Shown here one piece after another: positions 1 to 8,655 of a stretch of 43,499 nucleotides of DNA (its first letter is position 1; every line of letters begins with the position of its first letter). Below the pieces are notes generated by a model that ran no database searches, was not told the DNA's origin, and was given only the letters and a program-made list of their open reading frames with translations. Both the position numbers and the translations under genes were made by a program. The DNA comes from Campylobacteraceae bacterium. GTDB taxonomy: Bacteria > Campylobacterota > Campylobacteria > Campylobacterales > Sulfurovaceae. The stretch spans positions 1 through 43,499 of the forward strand of contig JALVTE010000035.1 of NCBI GenBank assembly GCA_027024155.1. The letters run 5' to 3'.

Positions 1-130
1 ATCGTTAGGATATTATAACACATAACGAGTTAAAGATTACTGAATATTTAACTAAACTTAGCAATAAAATGGTATATTTTAGGGAATTAGTTGCTTGGTA
101 TCGTTAGGTGTTTCGGGAATGTAGGATAAA

Positions 131-427
131 ATGCTTGAGCTTTCAGGTAGTCTAGGTGAAAGTACACCATTTATAGAGTTTATGCTTGAAGTTATCTTAC
201 AAAGTATTAAAAGTTCGGTAAAGAGTTCGGTTAAAAGTTCGGTAAATACGGAAGATAAAATTTTAGAGTATCTAAAAGAGAATCCAAAAGCAACGATAAA
301 AGAGTTAGCAGAAATCTTAAATTTAACAACTAGAGCTATTGAAAAGCAGATAGCAAATTTGAAAAGCAACAATAAACTTATAAGAGTTGGAAGTGCCAGA
401 AAAGGGTACTGGGAAGTAAAGGAGTAA
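131..427 (+). CDS. Winged-helix protein, C-terminal remnant of a Fic-family protein
   Basis: The 98-residue product starts with a segment (about residues 10-25, STPFIEFMLEVIL) that is typical of the region just after the Fic domain. A short SSVK repeat follows (three near-identical 12-base units at 209-245), then a winged-helix domain (about 40-95, TIKELAEILNLTTRAIEKQI). The Fic catalytic core is absent: the same frame upstream (1-130) is full of stops. An AGGAT sequence lies four bases before the ATG, so the fragment may still be translated, perhaps as a small DNA-binding protein. Its TAA lies within the ribosome-binding region of the helicase gene, which suggests translational coupling. It could instead be the tail of a pseudogene that begins outside the window. 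Confidence 0.5.
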   Translation: MLELSGSLGESTPFIEFMLEVILQSIKSSVKSSVKSSVNTEDKILEYLKENPKATIKELAEILNLTTRAIEKQIANLKSNNKLIRVGSARKGYWEVKE

Positions 428-428
428 T

Positions 429-2354
429 ATGCCAAATTTAGTAGAAGTAACTTACGAACAGACAGGAAAGAGTAAAATGATTAATGAGCTAGGTATGCGA
501 GAAATGCAAGCTAAAGCTTATGAGCAGAGAGATGCTAAGTATTTGTTGATTAAAGCACCACCGGCTTCTGGAAAGTCTAGGGCATTGATGTTTATTGCAC
601 TTGATAAGCTTGTAAATCAAGGTATTAAAAAAGTGATTGTAGCTGTTCCTGAGAAATCTATTGGTAGTTCGTTTGGTAGTACCAATTTAAAACAGTTTGG
701 ATTTTTTGCTAATTGGGAGGTAGAAGAGAGATATAACCTCTGTATGGCAAAAAATAACAGAAGAACTGTTGATATTTTTAAAGAGTTTTTAGATAGTGAT
801 GAGAAGATATTAATCTGTACCCATTCTACGCTAAGATTTGCATTTGAGCAGTTGAGTGAATCTAAGTTTAATGATACGCTGTTGGCGATAGATGAGTTTC
901 ATCATGTATCGGCGGATGGAGAGAATAGACTTGGCGAAGTATTAAGAAGTTTAATTGAAAATTCAAATTGTCATATAGTAGCGATGACAGGTTCTTACTT
1001 TAGGGGTGACAGTGTGCCTGTGCTTTTGCCAGAAGATGAAGCAAAATTTACAAAGGTTACTTATAATTACTACGAGCAATTAAATGGGTATGAGTATTTA
1101 AAGTCGCTTGGTATTGGGTATCACTTTTATCAGGGTAAATATACAAGTGCATTAGATGAAGTATTAGATACAGATAAAAAGACTATTTTGCATATTCCAA
1201 ATGTAAACGCTACAGAATCTACAAAAGATAAATATCAAGAGGTTAATACAATTATTGACATTATTGGAGAGGTAGAGGAGGTTACGGATGATGGAGTTAT
1301 TATTGTAAAACGACACAAAGATGGTAAATTGATAAAAGTAGCTGATTTGGTTGAGGATGATGAAAAATCAAGAGCAAAAATTGACCACTATCTTAATACT
1401 CATAAGGGTATAGACGATATGGATCTTATTATTGCTCTTGGTAAAGCCAAAGAGGGGTTTGACTGGCCATATTGTGAACACGCTTTAACTGTTGGGTATA
1501 GAGGCTCACTTACTGAAATTATACAGATTATTGGTCGTGCTACGAGAGATAGCGAGAATAAGACAACGGCACAGTTTACAAACCTTATAGCCCAGCCTGA
1601 TGCCGATAATGATGAAGTTAAGTTGTCTGTAAACAATATGCTAAAAGCTATTACTTCGTCGCTTTTAATGGAGCAAGTTCTTGCACCTAGCTTTAAATTT
1701 AAACCACGATTTGATAATGATGACGAAGTAGCTAAAAAAGGTGAGTTGAAAATAAGAGGATTTAAAAAGCCTACTAGCAAAAAAGTGAATGATATTATCG
1801 AGAGCGACTTAAACGATTTAAAAGCGACTATACTACAAGACCCTCAAATGCTAAAAGCGATGCCGGGCAATATTGAACCAGAGGTTATAAATGAAGTTTT
1901 GATACCTAAGATAATTAAGATTAAGTATCCTGATTTAGATGAGAATGAAGTTAAAGAGTTAAGTCAATATGTTGTGATAGATAGGGTTATTAGAAATGCT
2001 ACTATAGAGACTAATGGTGATAAAAAATTTATAAGAATGGCTGATAAATTTATTAATTTGGATGATTTAAATATCGACTTAATTAAGAGTATTAACCCTT
2101 TTCAGCAGGCATTTGAGATTTTGTCTAAACAAGTGACTACGGGTGTGCTTAAGCTTATTCAAGAGTCTATAGAGGCTACAAGAATTAAGATGGATTTTGA
2201 AGAGGCTAAGATTTTATGGTCAAAAATTCAAGAATTTGTAAAAGAGTTTGGCAAAGAGCCAGATTTGAATTCTGCCGATGCTAAAGAGAGAAGAATGGCT
2301 GAGTGTATTATCTATTTAAAAGAAGAAAAAAGAAAAAGAGCTGATAATGGATAA
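429..2354 (+). CDS. DEAD/DEAH-box (superfamily 2) helicase paired with a GIY-YIG nuclease
   Basis: The 641-residue protein has superfamily 2 helicase motifs: Walker A APPASGKS (43-50), DEFHH box (155-159), motif III-like MTGSYFRGD (186-194), EGFDW (342-346) and motif VI QIIGRATRD (366-374). It resembles the Res-type translocase subunits of restriction systems, but no methyltransferase or nuclease domain is visible in it. The last 50 residues hold a small helical module (IQEFVKEFGKEPDLNS then ERRMAE) that resembles the start of the next gene product. The ATG follows AAGGAG. The gene overlaps the nuclease gene by 8 bp, so the two are probably co-translated. A role in DNA restriction or phage defence is inferred from this pairing, not shown. 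Confidence 0.85.
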   Translation: MPNLVEVTYEQTGKSKMINELGMREMQAKAYEQRDAKYLLIKAPPASGKSRALMFIALDKLVNQGIKKVIVAVPEKSIGSSFGSTNLKQFGFFANWEVEERYNLCMAKNNRRTVDIFKEFLDSDEKILICTHSTLRFAFEQLSESKFNDTLLAIDEFHHVSADGENRLGEVLRSLIENSNCHIVAMTGSYFRGDSVPVLLPEDEAKFTKVTYNYYEQLNGYEYLKSLGIGYHFYQGKYTSALDEVLDTDKKTILHIPNVNATESTKDKYQEVNTIIDIIGEVEEVTDDGVIIVKRHKDGKLIKVADLVEDDEKSRAKIDHYLNTHKGIDDMDLIIALGKAKEGFDWPYCEHALTVGYRGSLTEIIQIIGRATRDSENKTTAQFTNLIAQPDADNDEVKLSVNNMLKAITSSLLMEQVLAPSFKFKPRFDNDDEVAKKGELKIRGFKKPTSKKVNDIIESDLNDLKATILQDPQMLKAMPGNIEPEVINEVLIPKIIKIKYPDLDENEVKELSQYVVIDRVIRNATIETNGDKKFIRMADKFINLDDLNIDLIKSINPFQQAFEILSKQVTTGVLKLIQESIEATRIKMDFEEAKILWSKIQEFVKEFGKEPDLNSADAKERRMAECIIYLKEEKRKRADNG

Positions 2355-3507
2355 AGAGACAATTCTTAACGATATATTCAACAGTGATACTTTGGGAATA
2401 TTGGAAATAAAAGCTAAAAATTCAGTAGTAACCGCTGATGATAGATTGATAGCCTCTTTTAAAGAGATTAATGACTTTTACGAGAAAAATAGTTGCGAAC
2501 CTAAAAAAAGTACCGATATGAATGAGAGAAAACTATACTCGCGACTTAAAGGGTTGCGAGATAATTCTAAAAAGATTCAGGCTCTTAAAAAATATGATAG
2601 ATATAATCTTTTGAGTGTGGATAAAATAGACTCTATTGATGATATTTTAAATAGTGATGTTTTTGGTATTTTTGATAAAGAAGATGAAGAGGATATTTTT
2701 ACACTAAAGAATGTTCCTAAAATAGAAAAAGAGAGAGCCGAGGCTGACTTTGTAGCGAGAAGAAAAAAACTTGAGGATTTTAAAAAATACGAAGAGATGT
2801 TTGCACAATGTCAGAGAGATTTAAAAAATGGTAAAAGAAAGCTTGCTAAATTTAATGAAAAGCAGTTTGAAAAAGGTGCTTTTTTTGTGCTTAAAGGGGT
2901 TTTGGTATATTTAGAAGATATTATTAACCCAAAGAAAGACAAAAATTATAAACTAGATGCTAGAACTACTACTATATTTGAGAATGGAACATACTCAAAT
3001 ATGCTACTTCGCTCACTAGGAAAAGGTTTGTATGAAGATGGGTATTTTGTAAGTGAGCACGAAGATAGAGTGCTTGACAAATTGAGTCCAATTAGTAGTG
3101 AAGATACACAAAATGGATATATTTATATATTAAAATCTTTAAGTATCGATGATAGAATTGTTACAAAAAAGAATTTATACAAAATAGGATTTTCAACAAC
3201 AGCAGTTGAGACAAGAATTAAAAATGCTAAACAAGACCCAACTTATTTAATGGCGGATGTTAAAATAGTATCGGTTTATGAAGTTTATAATGTTAATCCT
3301 CATAAGCTAGAACAGTTGATACATCGTTTTTTTAGTAATACTCGCCTTGATATAGATATTATTGATAACGAGGGAAAAATATATAAACCAAGAGAGTGGT
3401 TTATTGCCCCTTTGAATGTAATAGAAGAGGCTATTGAGCTTATAATAAGCGGTAGTATTGTTAATTATCGTTATGATGAGGTCAATGAAAAAATTTGTTT
3501 AAAGTAG
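2347..3507 (+). CDS. T5orf172-type GIY-YIG nuclease, partner of the helicase
   Basis: The 386-residue protein has a C-terminal T5orf172 domain of the GIY-YIG superfamily (about 255-365): GYIYILKS as the GIY element, LYKIGFS as the YIG element, a downstream arginine in VETRIKNA, a glutamate in HKLEQLIHRFF and a closing EWF. The middle (about 120-190) is charged and probably helical. The N-terminus (about 29-71) contains FKEINDFY followed by ERKLYSRLKGL, a pattern shared with the C-terminus of the overlapping helicase. The start codon lies inside the helicase gene, giving an 8-bp overlap. Proteins of this layout are known as GIY-YIG family proteins next to helicases; the target is unknown. Confidence 0.85.
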   Translation: MDKETILNDIFNSDTLGILEIKAKNSVVTADDRLIASFKEINDFYEKNSCEPKKSTDMNERKLYSRLKGLRDNSKKIQALKKYDRYNLLSVDKIDSIDDILNSDVFGIFDKEDEEDIFTLKNVPKIEKERAEADFVARRKKLEDFKKYEEMFAQCQRDLKNGKRKLAKFNEKQFEKGAFFVLKGVLVYLEDIINPKKDKNYKLDARTTTIFENGTYSNMLLRSLGKGLYEDGYFVSEHEDRVLDKLSPISSEDTQNGYIYILKSLSIDDRIVTKKNLYKIGFSTTAVETRIKNAKQDPTYLMADVKIVSVYEVYNVNPHKLEQLIHRFFSNTRLDIDIIDNEGKIYKPREWFIAPLNVIEEAIELIISGSIVNYRYDEVNEKICLK

Positions 3508-3612
3508 AAGTGTCTTTAAATTTAACCATAATTGTATATTAGAAGTTAATAATCTTTAACAAAATCATTTGCCAAATCTTTGTTGATTCTAATATAATAT
3601 TTGGATTAAAAC

Positions 3613-3711
3613 TTACAACTTTATATAGTGCGTGCAAGATATTTGTAACAGTATTAACATTTTTTTAATACTTCTAAGATACAATTTCTTGTGGTTTTTA
3701 AAGAAAACCAT
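3613..3711 (-). CDS. Possible 32-residue hydrophobic, basic small protein
   Basis: The minus strand has an ATG at 3711, preceded at six bases by AGGTGG (3718-3723), and an open frame of 32 codons ending in TAA at 3613. The product begins MVFFKNHKKLYLRSIKK, has a hydrophobic stretch MLILLQI, and ends basic. It lies inside the transcript expected from the FNR-type box at 3880. The start codon sits in the stem of a hairpin (3692-3698 with 3704-3710), and another hairpin (3723-3732 with 3748-3757) abuts the ribosome-binding site. Length, charge and the structured leader resemble type I toxins such as Helicobacter AapA, but this is a resemblance from memory, and chance is a real alternative. Confidence 0.3.
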   Translation of the reverse strand: MVFFKNHKKLYLRSIKKMLILLQISCTHYIKL

Positions 3712-3846
3712 TAAATGCCACCTATATACTGGTAAGTTGGTGCTAATCCAGTATATAAACTTAAATAACACTTCGATGGAACATTAACTTGTTCCATCTT
3801 TAGAGTGCTTTTATTAAACACTCTAAAGATGGAATTACTATATACT
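3613..3846 (-). ncRNA. Candidate structured transcript under an FNR-type promoter
   Basis: A minus-strand transcript starting near 3845 would fold into several hairpins. The first is a perfect 16-bp stem (3819-3834 with 3792-3807). A competing 9-bp stem (3790-3798 with 3775-3783) shares the bases at 3792-3798, so the two are mutually exclusive. Further on are TATATACTGG/CCAGTATATA (3748-3757 with 3723-3732), a stem at 3704-3710 with 3692-3698, and one at 3665-3671 with 3651-3657. No strong U-tract terminator is seen, so the 3' end is a guess. It could be a regulatory RNA or the leader of the small ORF at 3613-3711. Confidence 0.4.
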
Positions 3847-3851
3847 CCCAT

Positions 3852-3893
3852 ATTCTACATCTATTATATAAAGTTATTATTGATATAAATCAA
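3852..3893 (-). promoter_or_regulatory. Orphan FNR-type box with a leftward -10
   Basis: TTGATATAAATCAA at 3880-3893 is a perfect TTGAT-N4-ATCAA dyad. On the minus strand TAGAAT (3857-3852) begins 29.5 bp from the dyad centre, the spacing seen at most other boxes in the window. On the plus strand only TAATTC lies at that spacing. No annotated gene starts in either direction: the neighbours converge on this region. Confidence 0.6.
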
Positions 3894-4031
3894 TTATATG
3901 ATATTAATACTGAATTAATTCTGAAGAGAGTTTAGAAGTGCCTTTAATCCAAATGATTTGATAAAGGTTGTTAATTTCTAATGCGATATTTGGTTTTAGA
4001 TATTTGCTTTTAATGGTATAGGTATTAAAGT

Positions 4032-4057
4032 GCAAGCAGACTAAAGTGTCTGCTTGT
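4032..4057 (-). terminator. Hairpin downstream of groEL
   Basis: A 9-bp stem (4033-4041 with 4048-4056) with a six-base loop lies 36 bases beyond the groEL stop. On the minus strand only a weak T-rich stretch follows, so it may be a weak terminator or a 3'-end stability element. Confidence 0.5.
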
Positions 4058-4092
4058 ATTAGGAGAAGAAATTATGAGGGATGTAACTTAAA

Positions 4093-5745
<1,653 letters not shown>

Positions 5746-5831
5746 CTATATATATTGTTTTATATCTTTTTTTGGAAACGCAAACTTTAGTCGCATAAAA
5801 TAGTGCGAGCGATTCCAAGAAATAAACTACC

Positions 5832-6098
5832 TTATTTTAATAATCCTAAAATGTCATCGCTTGTTAAAATTAAATACTCTTTACCATCTAGTGTGATTTC
5901 GCTTCCAGAGTATTTACCAAATACTACTGTATCACCTTCACTAATTCCTTCGTCAGCCGCATCTGGACCAACTGCTAAAGCTTTACCTTGTAGAGGCTTC
6001 TCTTTTGCATTATCTGGAATAATAATTCCACTTGCAGTTGTTGTTACCTCTTCTTCTCTTTCTACTAATACTCTATTAGCTAATGGTTGAAAGTTCAT
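5832..6098 (-). CDS. groES: Co-chaperonin GroES (10 kDa)
   Basis: The 88-residue protein starts [15 protein letters not shown], contains the mobile-loop region [20 protein letters not shown] and ends [12 protein letters not shown], as in GroES. It caps the GroEL ring. The ATG at 6098 was chosen over the in-frame ATG at 6173 because it is preceded by AAGGAGAAAGAA and gives the family's usual N-terminus; the sigma-70-type promoter (6133-6161) also lies within the longer reading. It is the first gene of the groES-groEL operon. Confidence 0.97.
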   Translation of the reverse strand: MNFQPLANRVLVEREEEVTTTASGIIIPDNAKEKPLQGKALAVGPDAADEGISEGDTVVFGKYSGSEITLDGKEYLILTSDDILGLLK

Positions 6099-6132
6099 TT
6101 TCTTTCTCCTTACCATAAATTTTTGTGTCGCT

Positions 6133-6161
6133 ATTATAGTAAGTTTTTTAACAAATGTCAA
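6133..6161 (-). promoter_or_regulatory. Sigma-70-type promoter of groESL
   Basis: On the minus strand TTGACA (6161-6156) and TATAAT (6138-6133) are both consensus, with a 17-base spacer. Transcription would start near 6126, about 28 bases before the groES ATG. This is the best sigma-70-type promoter visible in the window. Confidence 0.85.
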
Positions 6162-6189
6162 TAGATTTTCCATTAAAAACTAAATAATC

Positions 6190-6208
6190 TTTAGTCTAGT
6201 AGACTAAA
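6190..6208. promoter_or_regulatory. Perfect 19-base palindrome upstream of groESL
   Basis: TTTAGTCTAGTAGACTAAA has two 9-base arms around a single central base and is centred about 73 bases upstream of the expected groESL start. It does not match CIRCE (TTAGCACTC-N9-GAGTGCTAA) or the HspR site CTTGAGT-N7-ACTCAAG as I know them. It may be the operator of another dimeric regulator. Confidence 0.5.
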
Positions 6209-6313
6209 CTAATATGATATACAAAAATCAACTACAAAAAATGGTTAATTTATTTTTAATTTAATATTAGTTTAATGTTTAATTGGTTAATATTTCGCTC
6301 ACAATTACTTAGT

Positions 6314-6390
6314 GGCAAGGTAGCTCAGCTGGTTAGAGCGCTGGTCTCATAAGCCGGAGGTCGGGGATTCAAGTTCCCCCCTTGCTACCA
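6314..6390 (+). tRNA. tRNA-Met (anticodon CAT)
   Basis: The 77-base gene has a 7-bp acceptor stem (GGCAAGG with CCTTGCT, first pair G-U), the D-arm AGCTCAGCTGGTTAGAGC, the anticodon loop CTCATAA, the T-arm loop TTCAAGT and an encoded CCA. The GGC-A-GTAGCTCAG start resembles elongator tRNA-Met. A CAT tRNA modified to read Ile codons is the alternative; elongator Met is preferred from the overall pattern. Confidence 0.93.
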
Positions 6391-6531
6391 TTTCTTCTTA
6401 AAATCACCCTAAAATCGATAATTTTAACAATTTTTTTAATAATATACTCTTTTTTTATATTTTTTAAGATTAATTAATATTAGATATGTTATTCTATGTT
6501 TAACATTAACAAATATTAAAAGGGGTTTAAA

Positions 6532-7221
6532 ATGAAAACATTAGTAACTACTACCTCAATAGCTTTATTACTTTCTCTAAATCTTATGGCAGAGAACATT
6601 GATGGTACACTAGCGGTAGATTCGCATAACACATTAACAAGTGTTCAGCAAAGTGCACAGAATTCAAACAGTACATTAAGTGCAGGCTTAGATGATGCAG
6701 GTGATAGTATGAAAACGACAGTACCAGCAACTTCTACACCTGTAGCAACTACTGGCGGTAGTGGATTAGAAGGTCCATTTGTCGGTATAGAGTTAAATGG
6801 AGTTTTAGCTTCAGATGCAGAGGGTGTTAGTGCAAGTGGCATATCTTATGGTTTAAGATTTGGTGCTCAAAATATAGATTGGAGAACGATGGCAGTATTG
6901 GAAAGATTCTCTAATAGTGGCGACTCTAATTCTTATACAAGAGGTCTTTTACAGTTAGACTATTTCTTCTTAGGTATGGATAATTTAATGATAGATACAT
7001 ATGGTATTCGCCCATATGCAGGGTTAAATGCTGGTCTGCTTTCATTTGACACACCAAATAGTGGAAATAGCAAAAGTTTAACTTATGGTGCTCAACTTGG
7101 TGCAACTATGAATGTAGCACAAAATATAGATTTTGATTTAGGTTACAAATATAACTTATCTTCAGATGATAATATTGGTCATACTTCTGGTATAACAATG
7201 GGTCTTAACTATAAATACTAA
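6532..7221 (+). CDS. Outer-membrane beta-barrel protein
   Basis: The 229-residue protein has a signal peptide (MKTLVTTTSIALLLSLNLMA, cleavage near residue 20), a low-complexity Ser/Thr/Asn/Gln-rich linker (about 22-78) and a C-terminal region (about 80-229) of alternating hydrophobic strands separated by Gly/Asn/Ser turns. It ends in aromatic Tyr (LNYKY), as outer-membrane barrels do. The glycine-rich strands (GPFVGIELNG, YGLRFGAQ, YGAQLGATM, ITMGLNYKY) suggest a small 8-strand barrel of the OmpA/OmpW-like kind. AAAAGGGG precedes the ATG. The gene stands alone, with its own hairpin after the stop. Specific function unknown. Confidence 0.7.
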   Translation: MKTLVTTTSIALLLSLNLMAENIDGTLAVDSHNTLTSVQQSAQNSNSTLSAGLDDAGDSMKTTVPATSTPVATTGGSGLEGPFVGIELNGVLASDAEGVSASGISYGLRFGAQNIDWRTMAVLERFSNSGDSNSYTRGLLQLDYFFLGMDNLMIDTYGIRPYAGLNAGLLSFDTPNSGNSKSLTYGAQLGATMNVAQNIDFDLGYKYNLSSDDNIGHTSGITMGLNYKY

Positions 7222-7227
7222 AAATTG

Positions 7228-7244
7228 CTCAGGCATCGCCTGAG
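7228..7244 (+). terminator. Hairpin after the beta-barrel gene
   Basis: CTCAGGC (7228-7234) pairs with GCCTGAG (7238-7244) around a three-base loop, followed by a pyrimidine-rich stretch (TTCTATCCTCTTCTT). It lies six bases past the stop and is probably a terminator. Confidence 0.7.
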
Positions 7245-7293
7245 TTCTATCCTCTTCTTATCATATTTTATATATAATTTTATTAATTTTTTA

Positions 7294-7367
7294 GGTAGAA
7301 GGTAGAAGGTAGAAGGTAGAAGGTGGCTTTAGTTATTCTTCACCCTTCACCCTTCACCCTTCATCCT
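7294..7367. repeat. Two adjacent heptamer repeat arrays
   Basis: Four tandem copies of GGTAGAA (7294-7321) are followed 17 bases later by three copies plus a degenerate fourth of TTCACCC (7339-7367). The second unit is nearly the reverse complement of the first, so the arrays could pair. They lie directly upstream of serS, whose start is 17 bases further on. Period-7 arrays recur in at least five other intergenic sites in the window. Confidence 0.85.
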
Positions 7368-7383
7368 TCCTTAGGAACAACAA

Positions 7384-8640
7384 ATGATAGATTTAAAATA
7401 CATAGAGAAAAACTTTGACGAAGCAGCAACAAAATTAGCAAAAAAAGGTGTAGATAGTGCACTTTTAGATGATTTAAAAGAACTTTTTGCCAAGTTAAAA
7501 GAGGCAAAAGCAGAGTTTGAAAATGTAAGAGCAGAGCAAAAGAGCTTATCTAAAGAGTTTGGTGCATATAAAGCACAAGGTAAAGATGTCGCAGAGTTAA
7601 AAGCAAAGTTAGACGATTTAAAAGAGCAAGCAAATAAATTATCTAACATAGCAGACAAGTTAGAAAAAGAGTTAGAGCAAAAGGCTTTAAATATTCCAAA
7701 CTTTCCAGACGATGTTGTGCCAGAGGGTAAGAGCGAAGATGACAATGTAGAGATAAAAAAGGTTTTAACTCCAAAAGAGTTTAGCTTTACACCAAAAGAG
7801 CATTGGGATTTAGCAGACAAAAATGGCTGGATAGATTTTGAGCGTGGCGTAAAATTAGCAAAAAGCCGTTTCGCAATTTTAAGAAATGACGCTGCAAAAA
7901 TAGAGAGAGCACTTATTAACTTTTTCTTAGACTTTAATACAAAAAATGGCTTTAACGAAGTATGCCCACCGGTTTTAAGCAACTCTAAAATGCTACAAGG
8001 AACAGGGCAGTTGCCAAAATTCGAAGATGACTTGTTTAAAATAGATGGCGAAGATTTGTACTTAATTCCAACAGCAGAAGTGCCACTAACAAATATGTTT
8101 AACGATGAAATCTTAGCAGAGAGTGAACTTCCGTTACTAATGACAGCATACACCCCATGCTTTAGAAAAGAGGCAGGAAGTGCGGGGCGAGATACAAGAG
8201 GAATTATCCGCCAGCACCAATTTGATAAAGTAGAGATGGTAGCAATTACTATACCAGAGCAGAGCGAAGAGGTATTCGAGAAGATGGTGCAAAACGCTTC
8301 AGATATTTTAACTGCTTTAGGGCTTCCTCACCGCTTAGTAGAGCTTTGTGGTGGAGACTTAGGCTTTAGTGCAGCAAGGACAATAGACTTAGAAGTGTGG
8401 CTACCAGGACAGAACAAATACCGCGAAATAAGTTCGGTAAGTAATACTCGTGACTTCCAAGCAAGACGAGCAAAAATTCGCTATAAAGATGGTAAGAAAA
8501 ATAAATTAGCAAATACATTAAATGGTTCAGCTTTAGCAGTTGGAAGAACACTAATAGCAATTATGGAAAACTATCAAAACGAAGATGGAAGTATAGACAT
8601 TCCAGAAGTTCTTAAGCCGTATATGGAGAGTAGAGTATAA
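7384..8640 (+). CDS. serS: Seryl-tRNA synthetase
   Basis: The 418-residue protein is a full-length class II synthetase. The N-terminal 110 residues form the long antiparallel coiled coil that grips the tRNA (many Lys/Glu/Leu/Ala). The catalytic domain follows with [14 protein letters not shown], motif 2 [21 protein letters not shown] and motif 3 [20 protein letters not shown]. It charges tRNA-Ser and tRNA-Sec in the cytosol. AGGAAC precedes the ATG. The gene converges on a pentahaem cytochrome gene with only eight bases between the stops. Confidence 0.97.
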   Translation: MIDLKYIEKNFDEAATKLAKKGVDSALLDDLKELFAKLKEAKAEFENVRAEQKSLSKEFGAYKAQGKDVAELKAKLDDLKEQANKLSNIADKLEKELEQKALNIPNFPDDVVPEGKSEDDNVEIKKVLTPKEFSFTPKEHWDLADKNGWIDFERGVKLAKSRFAILRNDAAKIERALINFFLDFNTKNGFNEVCPPVLSNSKMLQGTGQLPKFEDDLFKIDGEDLYLIPTAEVPLTNMFNDEILAESELPLLMTAYTPCFRKEAGSAGRDTRGIIRQHQFDKVEMVAITIPEQSEEVFEKMVQNASDILTALGLPHRLVELCGGDLGFSAARTIDLEVWLPGQNKYREISSVSNTRDFQARRAKIRYKDGKKNKLANTLNGSALAVGRTLIAIMENYQNEDGSIDIPEVLKPYMESRV

Positions 8641-8655
8641 TTACTCTGCTACTCT
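8627..8655. terminator. Bidirectional hairpin spanning two convergent stop codons
   Basis: AGAGTAG-AGTA (8627-8637) pairs with TACT and CTACTCT (8642-8655) around the loop TAAT, with a three-base bulge. The hairpin covers the serS stop and the stop of the convergent cytochrome gene, so it may serve both transcripts. Confidence 0.5.

Larger units (their letters stand above)
3538..3982. repeat. Imperfect inverted repeat bounding the gene-poor stretch
   Basis: The left arm 3538-3570 and the reverse complement of the right arm 3951-3982 align over about 33 bases with roughly five mismatches and one gap; both begin ATTAGAA and end TCATTT. The left arm is followed at 3587-3604, and the right arm at 3973-3990, by a direct repeat of the form TTCTAAT-N3-ATATTTGG. 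The arms enclose the hairpins, the possible small ORF and the FNR-type box. This could be a non-autonomous (MITE-like) element or a degenerate regulatory repeat. AT-richness lowers the significance. Confidence 0.4.

Noticed and set aside
3510-4030. Chromosome replication origin in the AT-rich gap
   Set aside because: No cluster of DnaA boxes (TTATNCACA) and no dnaA or dnaN genes are seen.
6314-6390. tRNA-Ile2 (CAT anticodon modified to read ATA)
   Set aside because: The GGC-x-A-x-GTAGCTCAG start fits elongator tRNA-Met better; only a tRNA-specific search could exclude Ile2.
7294-7367. Tandem repeats as a CRISPR array
   Set aside because: The units are seven bases without unique spacers and no cas genes are in the window.
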